Below, in pieces: positions 1 to 5,569 of a stretch of DNA of 5,634 nt. This DNA is from Bacteroidia bacterium. Lineage in GTDB: Bacteria; Bacteroidota; Bacteroidia; NS11-12g; UBA955. A program made the position numbers and the translations under genes. The DNA lies in contig JALRLA010000391.1 of assembly GCA_023254645.1 (NCBI GenBank), positions 1 through 5,634 of the forward strand. The letters are read 5' to 3'. The first letter of the stretch is position 1; each line of letters begins with the position of its first letter. Under the pieces are notes generated by a model. It had not been told where the DNA came from, ran no database searches, and saw only the letters and a program-made list of their open reading frames with translations.

Positions 1-384
1 AATTTTGAACAGGTGATTCGCAATTGCGCCGAATTGCGGGCTGACGACACCTGGATTTCGGAAGAAATCATCCAAGCCTATTGCGAATTGAACCGACTAG
101 GACTGGCCCACAGCTTTGAGGCCTGGGACGGAGATGAACTAGTCGGCGGATTATACGGTGTATCTCTGCGGCGCGCCTTTTTTGGAGAAAGCATGTTCCA
201 CACACGAACCGATGCTTCCAAGTTGTGCTTGGTGTTTTTGGTGGAATTTCTTCGGGAACAAGGATTTGAATTATTGGATTCGCAATACCTTAACTCCCAC
301 ATTGCCCAGTTTGGAGCCTATGAAGTGGAACACAACGAATTCATGTTCCTGTTGGAGCAGGCTTTAAGCTCGGTTGAGGCTTGA
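1..384 (+). CDS. aat: Leucyl/phenylalanyl-tRNA-protein transferase, 3' part (5' end outside window)
   Basis: Aat transfers Leu or Phe from aminoacyl-tRNA to the N-terminal Arg or Lys of proteins, creating an N-degron read by the ClpS/ClpAP branch of the N-end rule pathway in the cytosol. The frame is open from base 1 (NFEQVIRNCA...), so the GTG at 13 is an internal Val codon and not a start. The 127 visible residues are the GNAT-like C-terminal half. They show HSFEAW at 37-42, GGLYGV at 49-54, FGESMF at 61-66 and LLDSQ at 91-95, followed by NSHIAQFGAYEV. Known catalytic positions of E. coli Aat (Glu156, Asp186, Gln188) appear to match E64, D93 and Q95 here. Family proteins are usually about 200-240 residues, so roughly 80-100 residues lie upstream. 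The gene ends only 15 bp from the convergent lipoprotein gene. Family assignment is very sure. Confidence 0.96.
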   Translation, partial: NFEQVIRNCAELRADDTWISEEIIQAYCELNRLGLAHSFEAWDGDELVGGLYGVSLRRAFFGESMFHTRTDASKLCLVFLVEFLREQGFELLDSQYLNSHIAQFGAYEVEHNEFMFLLEQALSSVEA

Positions 385-399
385 TAATCAAACCTAAAC

Positions 400-1038
400 T
401 TAAATTTCCTCTGCATAACCACTTCCATCTGCTGGCCCTAATCCTCCAGTAACGATACGAATTAGATCCACTAACCACCAAATGAAAAATAATTTACTTG
501 CAGTTAGACCGAGAATTGCAAAAATGACCATTGTTACACCTAAAAAGTAATAGCCCAGATAAAACCTATGAATTCCAAGAGATCCCAAAATTGCACATAA
601 AATCAATGCAACCCATTGATTATGACCTGAATTTGATGATGTTTCAGAATGGTCTTCAATAGGTGAAAATTTGGACTCTATTTTGTTCGACAACTTGATT
701 TTTTCAGCAGACCGTGGTGATGTTATGCTTGAGAATTGTGTGCTTTTTAAGTTCGATTTTTTTGGCAGATCTGAACATTCTTTTGTTACAACAAATTTTA
801 CTGAACAATTAACCTGATTATCAGAGGTTTGACCATCATTAAACCTCTCGTTTTGCACTACTGATGTGGCATAATTACGATTAGAAATTCTCTCAAATTG
901 GCCGCTCTTACCACCACCCAGAGAGATGTTCCAACCCTTGTTGTAATGGCGCTTGGCCACTGTCAAATGGCTTGAACAAGCACTCAAAACCAAAGCGAAG
1001 GCAGCGATGGCCAATCCCAAAGTAGAATTTCTTTTCAT
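400..1038 (-). CDS. TM2-domain lipoprotein
   Basis: This is a 212-residue predicted lipoprotein. Residues 1-20 form a lipoprotein signal peptide with lipobox LSAC, lipidated Cys at 21. Residues 24-45 carry a KRHYNKGW motif, a form common just behind the lipobox in Bacteroidota lipoproteins. Residues 46-138 are polar, Ser/Asn/Lys-rich and probably disordered, with two cysteines (C78, C88). Residues 141-197 are a TM2 domain (two transmembrane helices joined by a short turn) with the hallmark GIHRFYLG at 155-162 and WWLVDLIRI at 187-195. The role of TM2 lipoproteins is not established. A lipidated N-terminus together with C-terminal helices implies tethering at the membrane at both ends. Composition is split: bases 898-1038 look like the neighbours, while about 481-897 are near 33% GC. 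The ATG at 1038 is supported by the signal peptide and by a promoter box 7 nt upstream. Confidence 0.88.
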   Translation of the reverse strand: MKRNSTLGLAIAAFALVLSACSSHLTVAKRHYNKGWNISLGGGKSGQFERISNRNYATSVVQNERFNDGQTSDNQVNCSVKFVVTKECSDLPKKSNLKSTQFSSITSPRSAEKIKLSNKIESKFSPIEDHSETSSNSGHNQWVALILCAILGSLGIHRFYLGYYFLGVTMVIFAILGLTASKLFFIWWLVDLIRIVTGGLGPADGSGYAEEI

Positions 1039-1045
1039 AGTTAAT

Positions 1046-1076
1046 CAAACATAAGCGATGCCGAGCAATGAATCAA
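1046..1076 (-). promoter_or_regulatory. Bacteroidota-type promoter of the TM2 lipoprotein gene
   Basis: On the minus strand TATGTTTG (1046-1053) matches the Bacteroidota -7 consensus TAnnTTTG exactly. A TTG (1074-1076) stands 20 bp upstream as the -33 element and overlaps the yigZ stop codon (1073-1075). Only 7 nt separate the -7 box from the lipoprotein ATG, so transcription should start at or a few nt before the start codon. This gives the lipoprotein its own promoter behind yigZ. Confidence 0.7.
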
Positions 1077-1687
1077 TCTGTCGGTATTGATTTCACAGAA
1101 AGTTTATAGGCCTCTGATGCCGCCTTTTCAAATCGAATGCTATCGTTTCTTCGAATGGCCACTCTGTAAAAAACTCCAGTTTCATACTGTCGATCCACTA
1201 CGCGGAATTCGAAGGATCTGAGCAACAGGTGTATGGCCTGCTCGTTTTCAAAATCGCTTTCGATGGAGAACTCCACTTCGATCAAGCAGGTCTTTTTGGC
1301 TGCCGATTGAAGGGTTAGTTCAGCCGCGCCACCGTAAGAAGCAATCAGGCCTGGAATGCCCAGTAAGGTTCCTCCAAAGTAGCGCACGACCACCACCAAG
1401 GTATTGGTTAATCCCGCCGAAAGGATGGCCCTTAAGACAGGTCGGCCTGAAGACCCGCTGGGCTCTCCATCATCATTGGCTCTTTGGGCCTCGCCACCTG
1501 GCCCCAAAACATAGGCATAGACATGATGGGTAGCATCGGGGTATTTCAGCCGCAAGGCAGCCAAATGCTCTTTGATTTCTCCTTCAGAATGAACAGGGTA
1601 AGCAAATGCAAAGAATCGACTTCCTTTTTCGCGCAATTGGGCTTCAGAACCTTCAGCCAATTCGGTATAGGTATCGTCAAACAGCAT
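1073..1687 (-). CDS. yigZ: YigZ/IMPACT-family protein (UPF0029)
   Basis: This 204-residue cytosolic protein has the usual length and two-domain layout of bacterial YigZ. The N-terminal IMPACT (UPF0029) domain covers about 1-125, with KGSRFFAFAYPV at 21-32, DATHHVYAYVLG at 51-62, the hallmark NDDGEPSGSSGRP at 71-83, and VVRYFGGTLLG at 100-110. The C-terminal ferredoxin-like domain (DUF1949 type) covers about 140-200. Eukaryotic IMPACT binds GCN1 and dampens GCN2 signalling. For bacterial members a role in translation or nucleic acid binding has been suggested but is not settled. The start at 1687 lies 3 bp after the stop of the upstream transporter gene, so the two are almost certainly co-transcribed and any ribosome-binding signal would lie inside the transporter gene. 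Product family is sure; function is not. Confidence 0.93.
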   Translation of the reverse strand: MLFDDTYTELAEGSEAQLREKGSRFFAFAYPVHSEGEIKEHLAALRLKYPDATHHVYAYVLGPGGEAQRANDDGEPSGSSGRPVLRAILSAGLTNTLVVVVRYFGGTLLGIPGLIASYGGAAELTLQSAAKKTCLIEVEFSIESDFENEQAIHLLLRSFEFRVVDRQYETGVFYRVAIRRNDSIRFEKAASEAYKLSVKSIPTD

Positions 1688-1690
1688 GGA

Positions 1691-2557
1691 TTAGGCCAAG
1701 GTCCAGAGCAAATTGAAGAAAGCGCTAGCAATGGCCAATACGGCAACGAGCAGTCCCATCCACCGATAAAAACCCATGGGCTGTTTGAAAAACAACCAAG
1801 CGACAAGGCTAGTAAGCACCAGAATCCCCACGTTGTTAAAGGCGAAAAAGGTAGCGGTCACCCCTTGAAAAAAATGCAAGCCTCTTAAGAGAAAAACAAT
1901 GGAAAAGAAGTTCACCAAACCCAGAAGAAAGCCCATTCCTACAGCCGATTTCGAAAATTGTTGGCGCCATTCAGACTTGAGCAATCCCAGGCTGCCAAAC
2001 AAAAAGGCCGAGCCAAAAATCACGGTACTTTGCTGCCAATCGTTCATCTCAGAATGAAAGCTCTGTCGAATGGCATTCAAGGCCGCGTCGACCAAACCAG
2101 CCCCTGCAAATACGGCCAACAATATGGGGTCGAACTTTAGACCATCTGAAGCCGAAAACAAGCCAATGCTGATGACGGACAATAGCACAGAAATCACAAG
2201 GGGCCAACCCAATGGCTCTCCGTATAACCAAACCGCTACTCCCATGGGAATGACCAAACTCAATTTGGTGGCGGTTGCCGCCGAAGCCGCTCCCGCACGA
2301 CGAGTGGCTGTACCCATGAGCAAAAAGGTTCCAACAAACAACAAACCCATGCTGAACAACAGCAGGAAGGCCGGATCTTGAACGTTGTCCATTCTCCAAG
2401 TGCCCTCGCCCATGAGACTTCCAAATCCCTCACCGAACAGCAAGCATGTGCCGTAATTTACCCAGATGACCGGATACAAGTGCCCCTTGCGCTGACCCCA
2501 ATGGGTAAAAATCACAAAAATGAGGGAGCTGAATAGTATCGACAGCAGCAAATACAT
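1691..2557 (-). CDS. EamA/DMT-superfamily transporter, 10 predicted TM segments
   Basis: This 288-residue inner-membrane protein is built as two tandem halves of about five transmembrane helices each. Hydrophobic segments lie at about 1-18, 28-45, 62-82, 97-113, 117-135, 143-163, 176-193, 205-224, 230-252 and 263-284. The end of each half shows the EamA pattern: a helix (VIPMGVAVWLYGEPLGWP near 102-119; VLTSLVAWLFFKQPMGFYRW near 247-266) followed by a last helix. The length fits the drug/metabolite transporter family, whose members export or import amino acids, drugs, nucleotide sugars and other small metabolites. The substrate cannot be read from the sequence. It is the first gene of a transcription unit with yigZ (3 bp gap) and is divergent from nhaA. 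The ATG at 2557 begins directly with the first helix and has a promoter box 8 nt upstream. Confidence 0.85.
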   Translation of the reverse strand: MYLLLSILFSSLIFVIFTHWGQRKGHLYPVIWVNYGTCLLFGEGFGSLMGEGTWRMDNVQDPAFLLLFSMGLLFVGTFLLMGTATRRAGAASAATATKLSLVIPMGVAVWLYGEPLGWPLVISVLLSVISIGLFSASDGLKFDPILLAVFAGAGLVDAALNAIRQSFHSEMNDWQQSTVIFGSAFLFGSLGLLKSEWRQQFSKSAVGMGFLLGLVNFFSIVFLLRGLHFFQGVTATFFAFNNVGILVLTSLVAWLFFKQPMGFYRWMGLLVAVLAIASAFFNLLWTLA

Positions 2558-2565
2558 GATGCTCG

Positions 2566-2595
2566 CAATTTAGGTTCGGTACAGGACCGAGCCAA
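2566..2595 (-). promoter_or_regulatory. Likely promoter of the transporter-yigZ unit
   Basis: On the minus strand TTG (2593-2595) and TAAATTG (2566-2572) are separated by 20 bp, the same spacing as in the lipoprotein promoter. The -7 box has one mismatch to TAnnTTTG (TAAATTGC). It ends 8 nt before the ATG at 2557. The spacer is filled by an inverted repeat, described separately. Confidence 0.5.
2573..2593. promoter_or_regulatory. Inverted repeat 8-5-8, possible operator
   Basis: GGTTCGGT (2573-2580) and ACCGAGCC (2586-2593) are reverse complements except for one position that would form a G-U pair (2575/2591), with the 5-nt centre ACAGG. The repeat occupies exactly the interval between the putative -7 and -33 elements of the transporter promoter, overlapping the -33 TTG by one base. 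Inference: a binding site for a dimeric regulator. The arms could also fold as a hairpin, but with this promoter the repeat lies upstream of the transcript. Confidence 0.45.
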
Positions 2596-2674
2596 CTGCC
2601 TATTGGACCACAATTCCCCTTCAATTGGCGAAAACCGCGACAAAATCAACCTGTTCAGCGACAAAAGAAGCATC

Positions 2675-2709
2675 GGCCCAACCGGTCGTTTGGCCGATAA
2701 TGGCTAAAT
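2675..2709. repeat. Overlapping inverted repeats upstream of nhaA
   Basis: Arm A (2675-2682, GGCCCAAC) can pair with arm B (2688-2695, GTTTGGCC) across a 5-nt centre with one mismatch. Arm B can instead pair with arm C (2702-2709, GGCTAAAT) across GATAAT, using two G-U pairs. The two pairings exclude each other. Arm C overlaps the putative nhaA -7 box (2705-2712). It could be a regulator site in DNA, or a switchable leader if transcription starts further upstream. Confidence 0.35.
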
Positions 2710-2712
2710 TTG
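2705..2712 (+). promoter_or_regulatory. Putative -7 box of the nhaA promoter
   Basis: TAAATTTG matches TAnnTTTG exactly and ends 7 nt before the nhaA ATG at 2720. No TTG is seen 17-23 bp upstream (the nearest TTTG, 2689-2692, is only 12 bp away). The upstream half is therefore weak or depends on an activator. No Shine-Dalgarno sequence lies before the ATG. Confidence 0.5.
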
Positions 2713-2719
2713 CACACCC

Positions 2720-3904
2720 ATGGCCAAGACCAATTCCACTCCCCGCATCAGGCTTACCACCCTCTTCAAAGAGTTCTACCAAAGCCAACAAAGTGCTGGG
2801 ATTCTGCTCATCATTTGCACCATACTGTCCCTGTTTTGGGCCAATTCCAGTTGGGGCGATACCTATCGGGCCCTCTGGCACATCGAATTGGGAAGCGAAC
2901 CCTTTGGCCTGCACTTAAAGCACAGTTTGGGAGAGTGGATCAACGATGCCTTGATGACCATTTTCTTCCTATTGGTCGGCTTGGAAATCGAACGAGAACT
3001 CTACATAGGAGAGTTGAGCAACCGAAAGCAGGCTCTTTTGCCGGTGATTGCTGCAGCAGGCGGAATGGCCGTGCCCGCTATGATCTACTTCTTGAGCAAT
3101 TTGGGCTCAGCCGAAACCTTGCGAGGCATTGGAATTCCCACGGCTACAGACATCGCCTTTGCCATCGCTTTGATGAGCTTACTGGGCAATCGAGTCCCCC
3201 CCTCTTTGAAAGTATTTTTGACCGCCCTAGCCATCATCGATGACCTGGGTGCCATTTTCGTCATCGCCATATTCTACGGCCATGGATTTCACTGGATTTG
3301 GTTGGGAGCTGCCGCTTTGATTACCGCCATATTATTCTTACTCCAAAAACGCGGTGTCACCTCGCTTTGGGTCTATTTACCTTTGGGTCTATTGCTGTGG
3401 ATGACCATGATGCACTCGGGCATTCACGCCACCTTGGCCGGAGTCATTTTGGCTTTCGCCATTCCCTTCGAAGACGGGAAACCTCATACAGTGTCCTACA
3501 AATTGGAGCATAGCTTGGCCGCTCCAGTTACCTTTTTCATTCTGCCTCTGTTTGCCTTGGCCAACACGGCCATCCCCATCAGTAGCGAAACCTTTTCGCA
3601 CTTTTTTGGCCCCGAATCGATTGGCATTTTCTTAGGTTTGGTAGTAGGAAAACCTCTGGGTATTGTGGGATTCAGTTTGCTCAGCATCAAGTTGGGTTAC
3701 ACCTATCTTTCTCCCAACATTAACCTACGCATGTTGTGGGGTGCCGGCCTTTTGGGCGGTATCGGGTTCACCATGGCTATGTTCGTGACGAACCTCGCCT
3801 TTACCGATCATTTCTTGATAGATTTAGGCAAATTAAGCGTGTTGATCGCCAGCGCTACGGCCGCCGTTTTGGGTTATAGTCTGCTTCGCTGGGGTCACAA
3901 ATAA
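2720..3904 (+). CDS. nhaA: Na+/H+ antiporter NhaA
   Basis: NhaA exports Na+ (or Li+) in exchange for about two H+ across the inner membrane, serving salt tolerance and pH homeostasis. At 394 residues it is close to E. coli NhaA (388). Family hallmarks are all present: ANSSW at 41-45, FFLLVGLEIERE at 82-93, PTATDIAFA at 140-148, and ALAIIDDLGAIF at 169-180, where D174/D175 correspond to the ion-binding Asp163/Asp164 of E. coli. Also seen are SGIHATLAG at 233-241 (H236 in the place of pH-related His225), PLFALANTAI at 276-285, and GKPLGI at 310-315, whose lysine (K311, one residue either way) matches Lys300. The last helices hold GAGLLGGIGFTMAMF. No key residue is missing. The start at 2720 is the only ATG that gives a normal N-terminus. 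Two small genes follow on the same strand, the first after 17 bp. Confidence 0.97.
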   Translation: MAKTNSTPRIRLTTLFKEFYQSQQSAGILLIICTILSLFWANSSWGDTYRALWHIELGSEPFGLHLKHSLGEWINDALMTIFFLLVGLEIERELYIGELSNRKQALLPVIAAAGGMAVPAMIYFLSNLGSAETLRGIGIPTATDIAFAIALMSLLGNRVPPSLKVFLTALAIIDDLGAIFVIAIFYGHGFHWIWLGAAALITAILFLLQKRGVTSLWVYLPLGLLLWMTMMHSGIHATLAGVILAFAIPFEDGKPHTVSYKLEHSLAAPVTFFILPLFALANTAIPISSETFSHFFGPESIGIFLGLVVGKPLGIVGFSLLSIKLGYTYLSPNINLRMLWGAGLLGGIGFTMAMFVTNLAFTDHFLIDLGKLSVLIASATAAVLGYSLLRWGHK

Positions 3905-3921
3905 TTTCACTAACTTGCTTT

Positions 3922-4233
3922 ATGCGATTGTTATTGTTCATTCTCATTCTAGGCTTGGCTTTGTATAGCAACCCCCAATTTAGCCAACACCAAGAAGCAG
4001 TTCGCACGGAAATACGCAACCAAACCACGGAGAAGACTCAAGACAATCTGGCTTCCAAACTGGGGCAATTGATCAACCGCGGAGCCAGTCAGCTAGCCAT
4101 CGAAACCCTGATGACATATGACAATTATTACTTGGCTTCCATGACACGTATTCAGACCGAAAACCATGACCGAGTATTGAGCGTTGGGATTTTCGGGCAA
4201 GTTTGGGTTTTGTCCAATGAATTGACTTTCTGA
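3922..4233 (+). CDS. Small exported protein of unknown function (103 aa)
   Basis: I cannot name this protein. Residues 1-16 (MRLLLFILILGLALYS) form a hydrophobic signal peptide or anchor with no lipobox cysteine. Residues 18-60 are polar and probably helical (QFSQHQEAVRTEIRNQTTEK and onward). The end (residues 88-99, VGIFGQVWVLSN) is a hydrophobic beta-type stretch. The layout of a short leader, the residues NP, a helical middle and a GIFG-type tail recalls small DUF4359-like proteins, but this is only a resemblance from memory. The gene starts 17 bp after nhaA. Its TGA (4231-4233) shares a base with the ATG of the nuclease gene, which implies co-transcription and likely translational coupling. 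A TAACTTG resembling a -7 box sits at 3911-3917, too weak to call. Coding status is supported by the signal peptide, the tight packing and codon use like its neighbours. Confidence 0.75.
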   Translation: MRLLLFILILGLALYSNPQFSQHQEAVRTEIRNQTTEKTQDNLASKLGQLINRGASQLAIETLMTYDNYYLASMTRIQTENHDRVLSVGIFGQVWVLSNELTF

Positions 4234-4832
4234 TGAAAAACTGGCTGAACTTTTTAGCTATGATTCTGCTCGGGCCGTCTTTGTCTGCCCAAGTGCGTTA
4301 TGTCGATGCGGGTATCTTTCAAGTGGAATACAACGAGGCATTCGAGCAACCTCAGCGCCTCTGGTACACCGTTCAATGCACAGAAGGAACATTCTCTCGC
4401 TCGGGCTTGAATTTTTACAGTGTTGATTCCGTGCACACCTCCAACAATGCTGACTATGCCAATAACGAATGGGACAAAGGGCACTTGGCGCCCGCTGCTG
4501 ATTTCGCGTGTGACTCCCTAGCCTTGAGGCAGACCTTTAGTTATTTGAACTGCGCCCTTCAGCACGAGTCTTTGAATCGGGGGCCCTGGAAAGGATTAGA
4601 AGACTTGGAACGAGAAATGGCTGAACATGGCCCGGTACAAGTACTTGTTGTGGTTGAATTTGAACCCTTGCCCAATCGACAAGCAATTAGAACCTTACCT
4701 ACGGGTGCTCAAATTCCAACCTATTTCAGTAAAACATTGGAACACAAAGGCCATACCTGGACTTACCGTTTCCCAAATGATGGCTCAGTAAAGGGTAAAC
4801 CCTACTCCTCCTTCTTGGTATCTGCCGATTGA
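4233..4832 (+). CDS. Secreted DNA/RNA non-specific endonuclease (NUC family, His-Me finger)
   Basis: This is a 199-residue Mg2+-dependent nuclease of the Serratia nuclease/EndoG type, which cleaves DNA and RNA without sequence preference. Residues 1-19 (ending LSA) form a signal peptide, so it acts in the periplasm or outside the cell, for example in nutrient scavenging. The catalytic centre is DKGHLAPAADF at 81-91 with general base H84. K82 stands where Serratia nuclease has Arg87. The metal-ligand motif is LNRGPWKGLE at 114-123, with N115 matching Asn119. The usual PQ before it reads ALQ (108-110). The chain is short for the family (often about 230-260) and ends at SFLVSAD. I do not see the C-terminal TGxDFFP-type segment of many members. 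It overlaps the upstream small gene by 1 bp and the convergent channel gene by 31 bp. The fold is well supported; activity is inferred from the intact His and Asn. Confidence 0.9.
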   Translation: MKNWLNFLAMILLGPSLSAQVRYVDAGIFQVEYNEAFEQPQRLWYTVQCTEGTFSRSGLNFYSVDSVHTSNNADYANNEWDKGHLAPAADFACDSLALRQTFSYLNCALQHESLNRGPWKGLEDLEREMAEHGPVQVLVVVEFEPLPNRQAIRTLPTGAQIPTYFSKTLEHKGHTWTYRFPNDGSVKGKPYSSFLVSAD

Positions 4833-5521
4833 GCATCGTCTTTCAAGGCTTTTACATAGGCCGCTGAAATCAAACCAGTTGGGATGGCTATTAAACCTAT
4901 ACCAATAAGTGCGACCACAGAAGCTAAAAGCTTACCTATGGCTGTAATTGGATAGATATCTCCATACCCTATAGTCGTCAATGTTGCAATGGCCCACCAA
5001 ATGGCTTGACTCATGTTCGTAAACACGTCGGGCTGGGTTTCGTGTTCGGCATAGTACATCATCATTCCCGCCATGAGCACCAAAACCAGGCTGGCAAACA
5101 AGGTAAGCCCCAGCTCCGTTTTGATGGATTGGATCACCTTAACCAAGGTCCTAACTGCCATGCTATGGCGTACAATTTTAATTAAATTGACCATTCGAAG
5201 TAGGCGTAATGTTCTTAGGGCTCGAGCATCAAAAGCAATAATAAAGGGTAAAAAGAAGGGTAGAATGGCCAACAAATCGATGATGCCGAAAAAGGAAAAG
5301 GCATAAGACTTGACCCGGCCTTGGCGAATGGCAAAACCCAAACGAAGGGCATACTCAACGGTGAATACGATGTAGGTAAAAAGCTCGAATTTTTTCAAGC
5401 CCACATGCCATTCAGCACTTAACCCCTTATGTGTCTCTAAAACAATGCTAGAAACACTTAAAATAATAAGGGCATAGACCAAACCTTCGATTCGCTGCAA
5501 ATTCTTCTCCCAAAAGCTCAT
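4802..5521 (-). CDS. Voltage-gated K+ channel, six-TM type
   Basis: This 239-residue inner-membrane protein forms tetrameric K+ channels by family analogy. S1 is about 12-28. S2 is about 46-64 with the acidic/basic pair E56/R60. S3 is about 75-95. S4 is 98-118 with arginines at every third position (R100, R103, R106, R109) plus K115 and R118. S5 is about 136-158, the pore helix about 170-182, and the selectivity filter TLTTIGYGD is at 180-188. S6 is about 195-222 with an IPTG turn (213-216). There is no RCK or cyclic-nucleotide domain; the C-terminus is a short charged tail. The full voltage sensor and filter imply a working K+-selective, voltage-dependent channel. The frame stays open upstream into the tRNA gene, but the ATG at 5521 is chosen because it directly precedes S1 and lies 5 nt after a perfect -7 box. 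Confidence 0.93.
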   Translation of the reverse strand: MSFWEKNLQRIEGLVYALIILSVSSIVLETHKGLSAEWHVGLKKFELFTYIVFTVEYALRLGFAIRQGRVKSYAFSFFGIIDLLAILPFFLPFIIAFDARALRTLRLLRMVNLIKIVRHSMAVRTLVKVIQSIKTELGLTLFASLVLVLMAGMMMYYAEHETQPDVFTNMSQAIWWAIATLTTIGYGDIYPITAIGKLLASVVALIGIGLIAIPTGLISAAYVKALKDDAQSADTKKEE

Positions 5522-5526
5522 GCAGC

Positions 5527-5534
5527 CAAATATA
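5527..5534 (-). promoter_or_regulatory. Putative -7 box of the K+ channel gene
   Basis: On the minus strand TATATTTG fits TAnnTTTG exactly and ends 5 nt before the ATG at 5521. No TTG is visible 17-23 bp upstream, because that interval is taken up by the terminator hairpin. The first T of the box is also the last T of the terminator's T-run. Confidence 0.5.
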
Positions 5535-5563
5535 AAAAAACCCCGCCGAAAGGCGGGGTTTTT
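5534..5563 (-). terminator. Rho-independent terminator after tRNA-Asp
   Basis: A perfect 7-bp GC-rich stem, CCCCGCC (5541-5547) with GGCGGGG (5552-5558), encloses a 4-nt GAAA loop (TTTC on the minus strand). It is flanked by 7 A (5534-5540) and 5 T (5559-5563). On the minus strand the stem is followed by seven T, 7 nt downstream of the tRNA end, so it terminates the tRNA transcript. The symmetry would let it work in the + direction too. Confidence 0.9.
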
Positions 5564-5569
5564 ATCAGG

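Noticed and set aside
13..384. GTG at 13 as the start of a short gene
   Set aside because: The frame is open to base 1 and the residues before it (NFEQ) continue the Aat family sequence, so this is a gene cut by the window edge.
377..395. Possible terminator hairpin between aat and the lipoprotein gene (AGG-C-TTGA-TAA-TCAA-A-CCT)
   Set aside because: The stem is only 7 bp with a C/A mismatch and a 3-nt loop, with no proper T-run after it. I cannot support it as a terminator.
2621..2914. Open frames of 97 codons on both strands across the intergenic region and the nhaA 5' end
   Set aside because: They overlap nhaA, have no recognisable motif, and would place genes over the promoter boxes and inverted repeats.
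2710..3243. A 177-codon open frame on the + strand overlapping nhaA
   Set aside because: It is in another frame of the clearly coding nhaA, has no domain pattern and is rich in His/Arg typical of out-of-frame translation.
3911..3917. TAACTTG as a separate promoter for the 103-residue gene
   Set aside because: It has a mismatch to TAnnTTTG, no TTG 17-23 bp upstream, and only 4 nt to the ATG. Co-transcription from nhaA is simpler.
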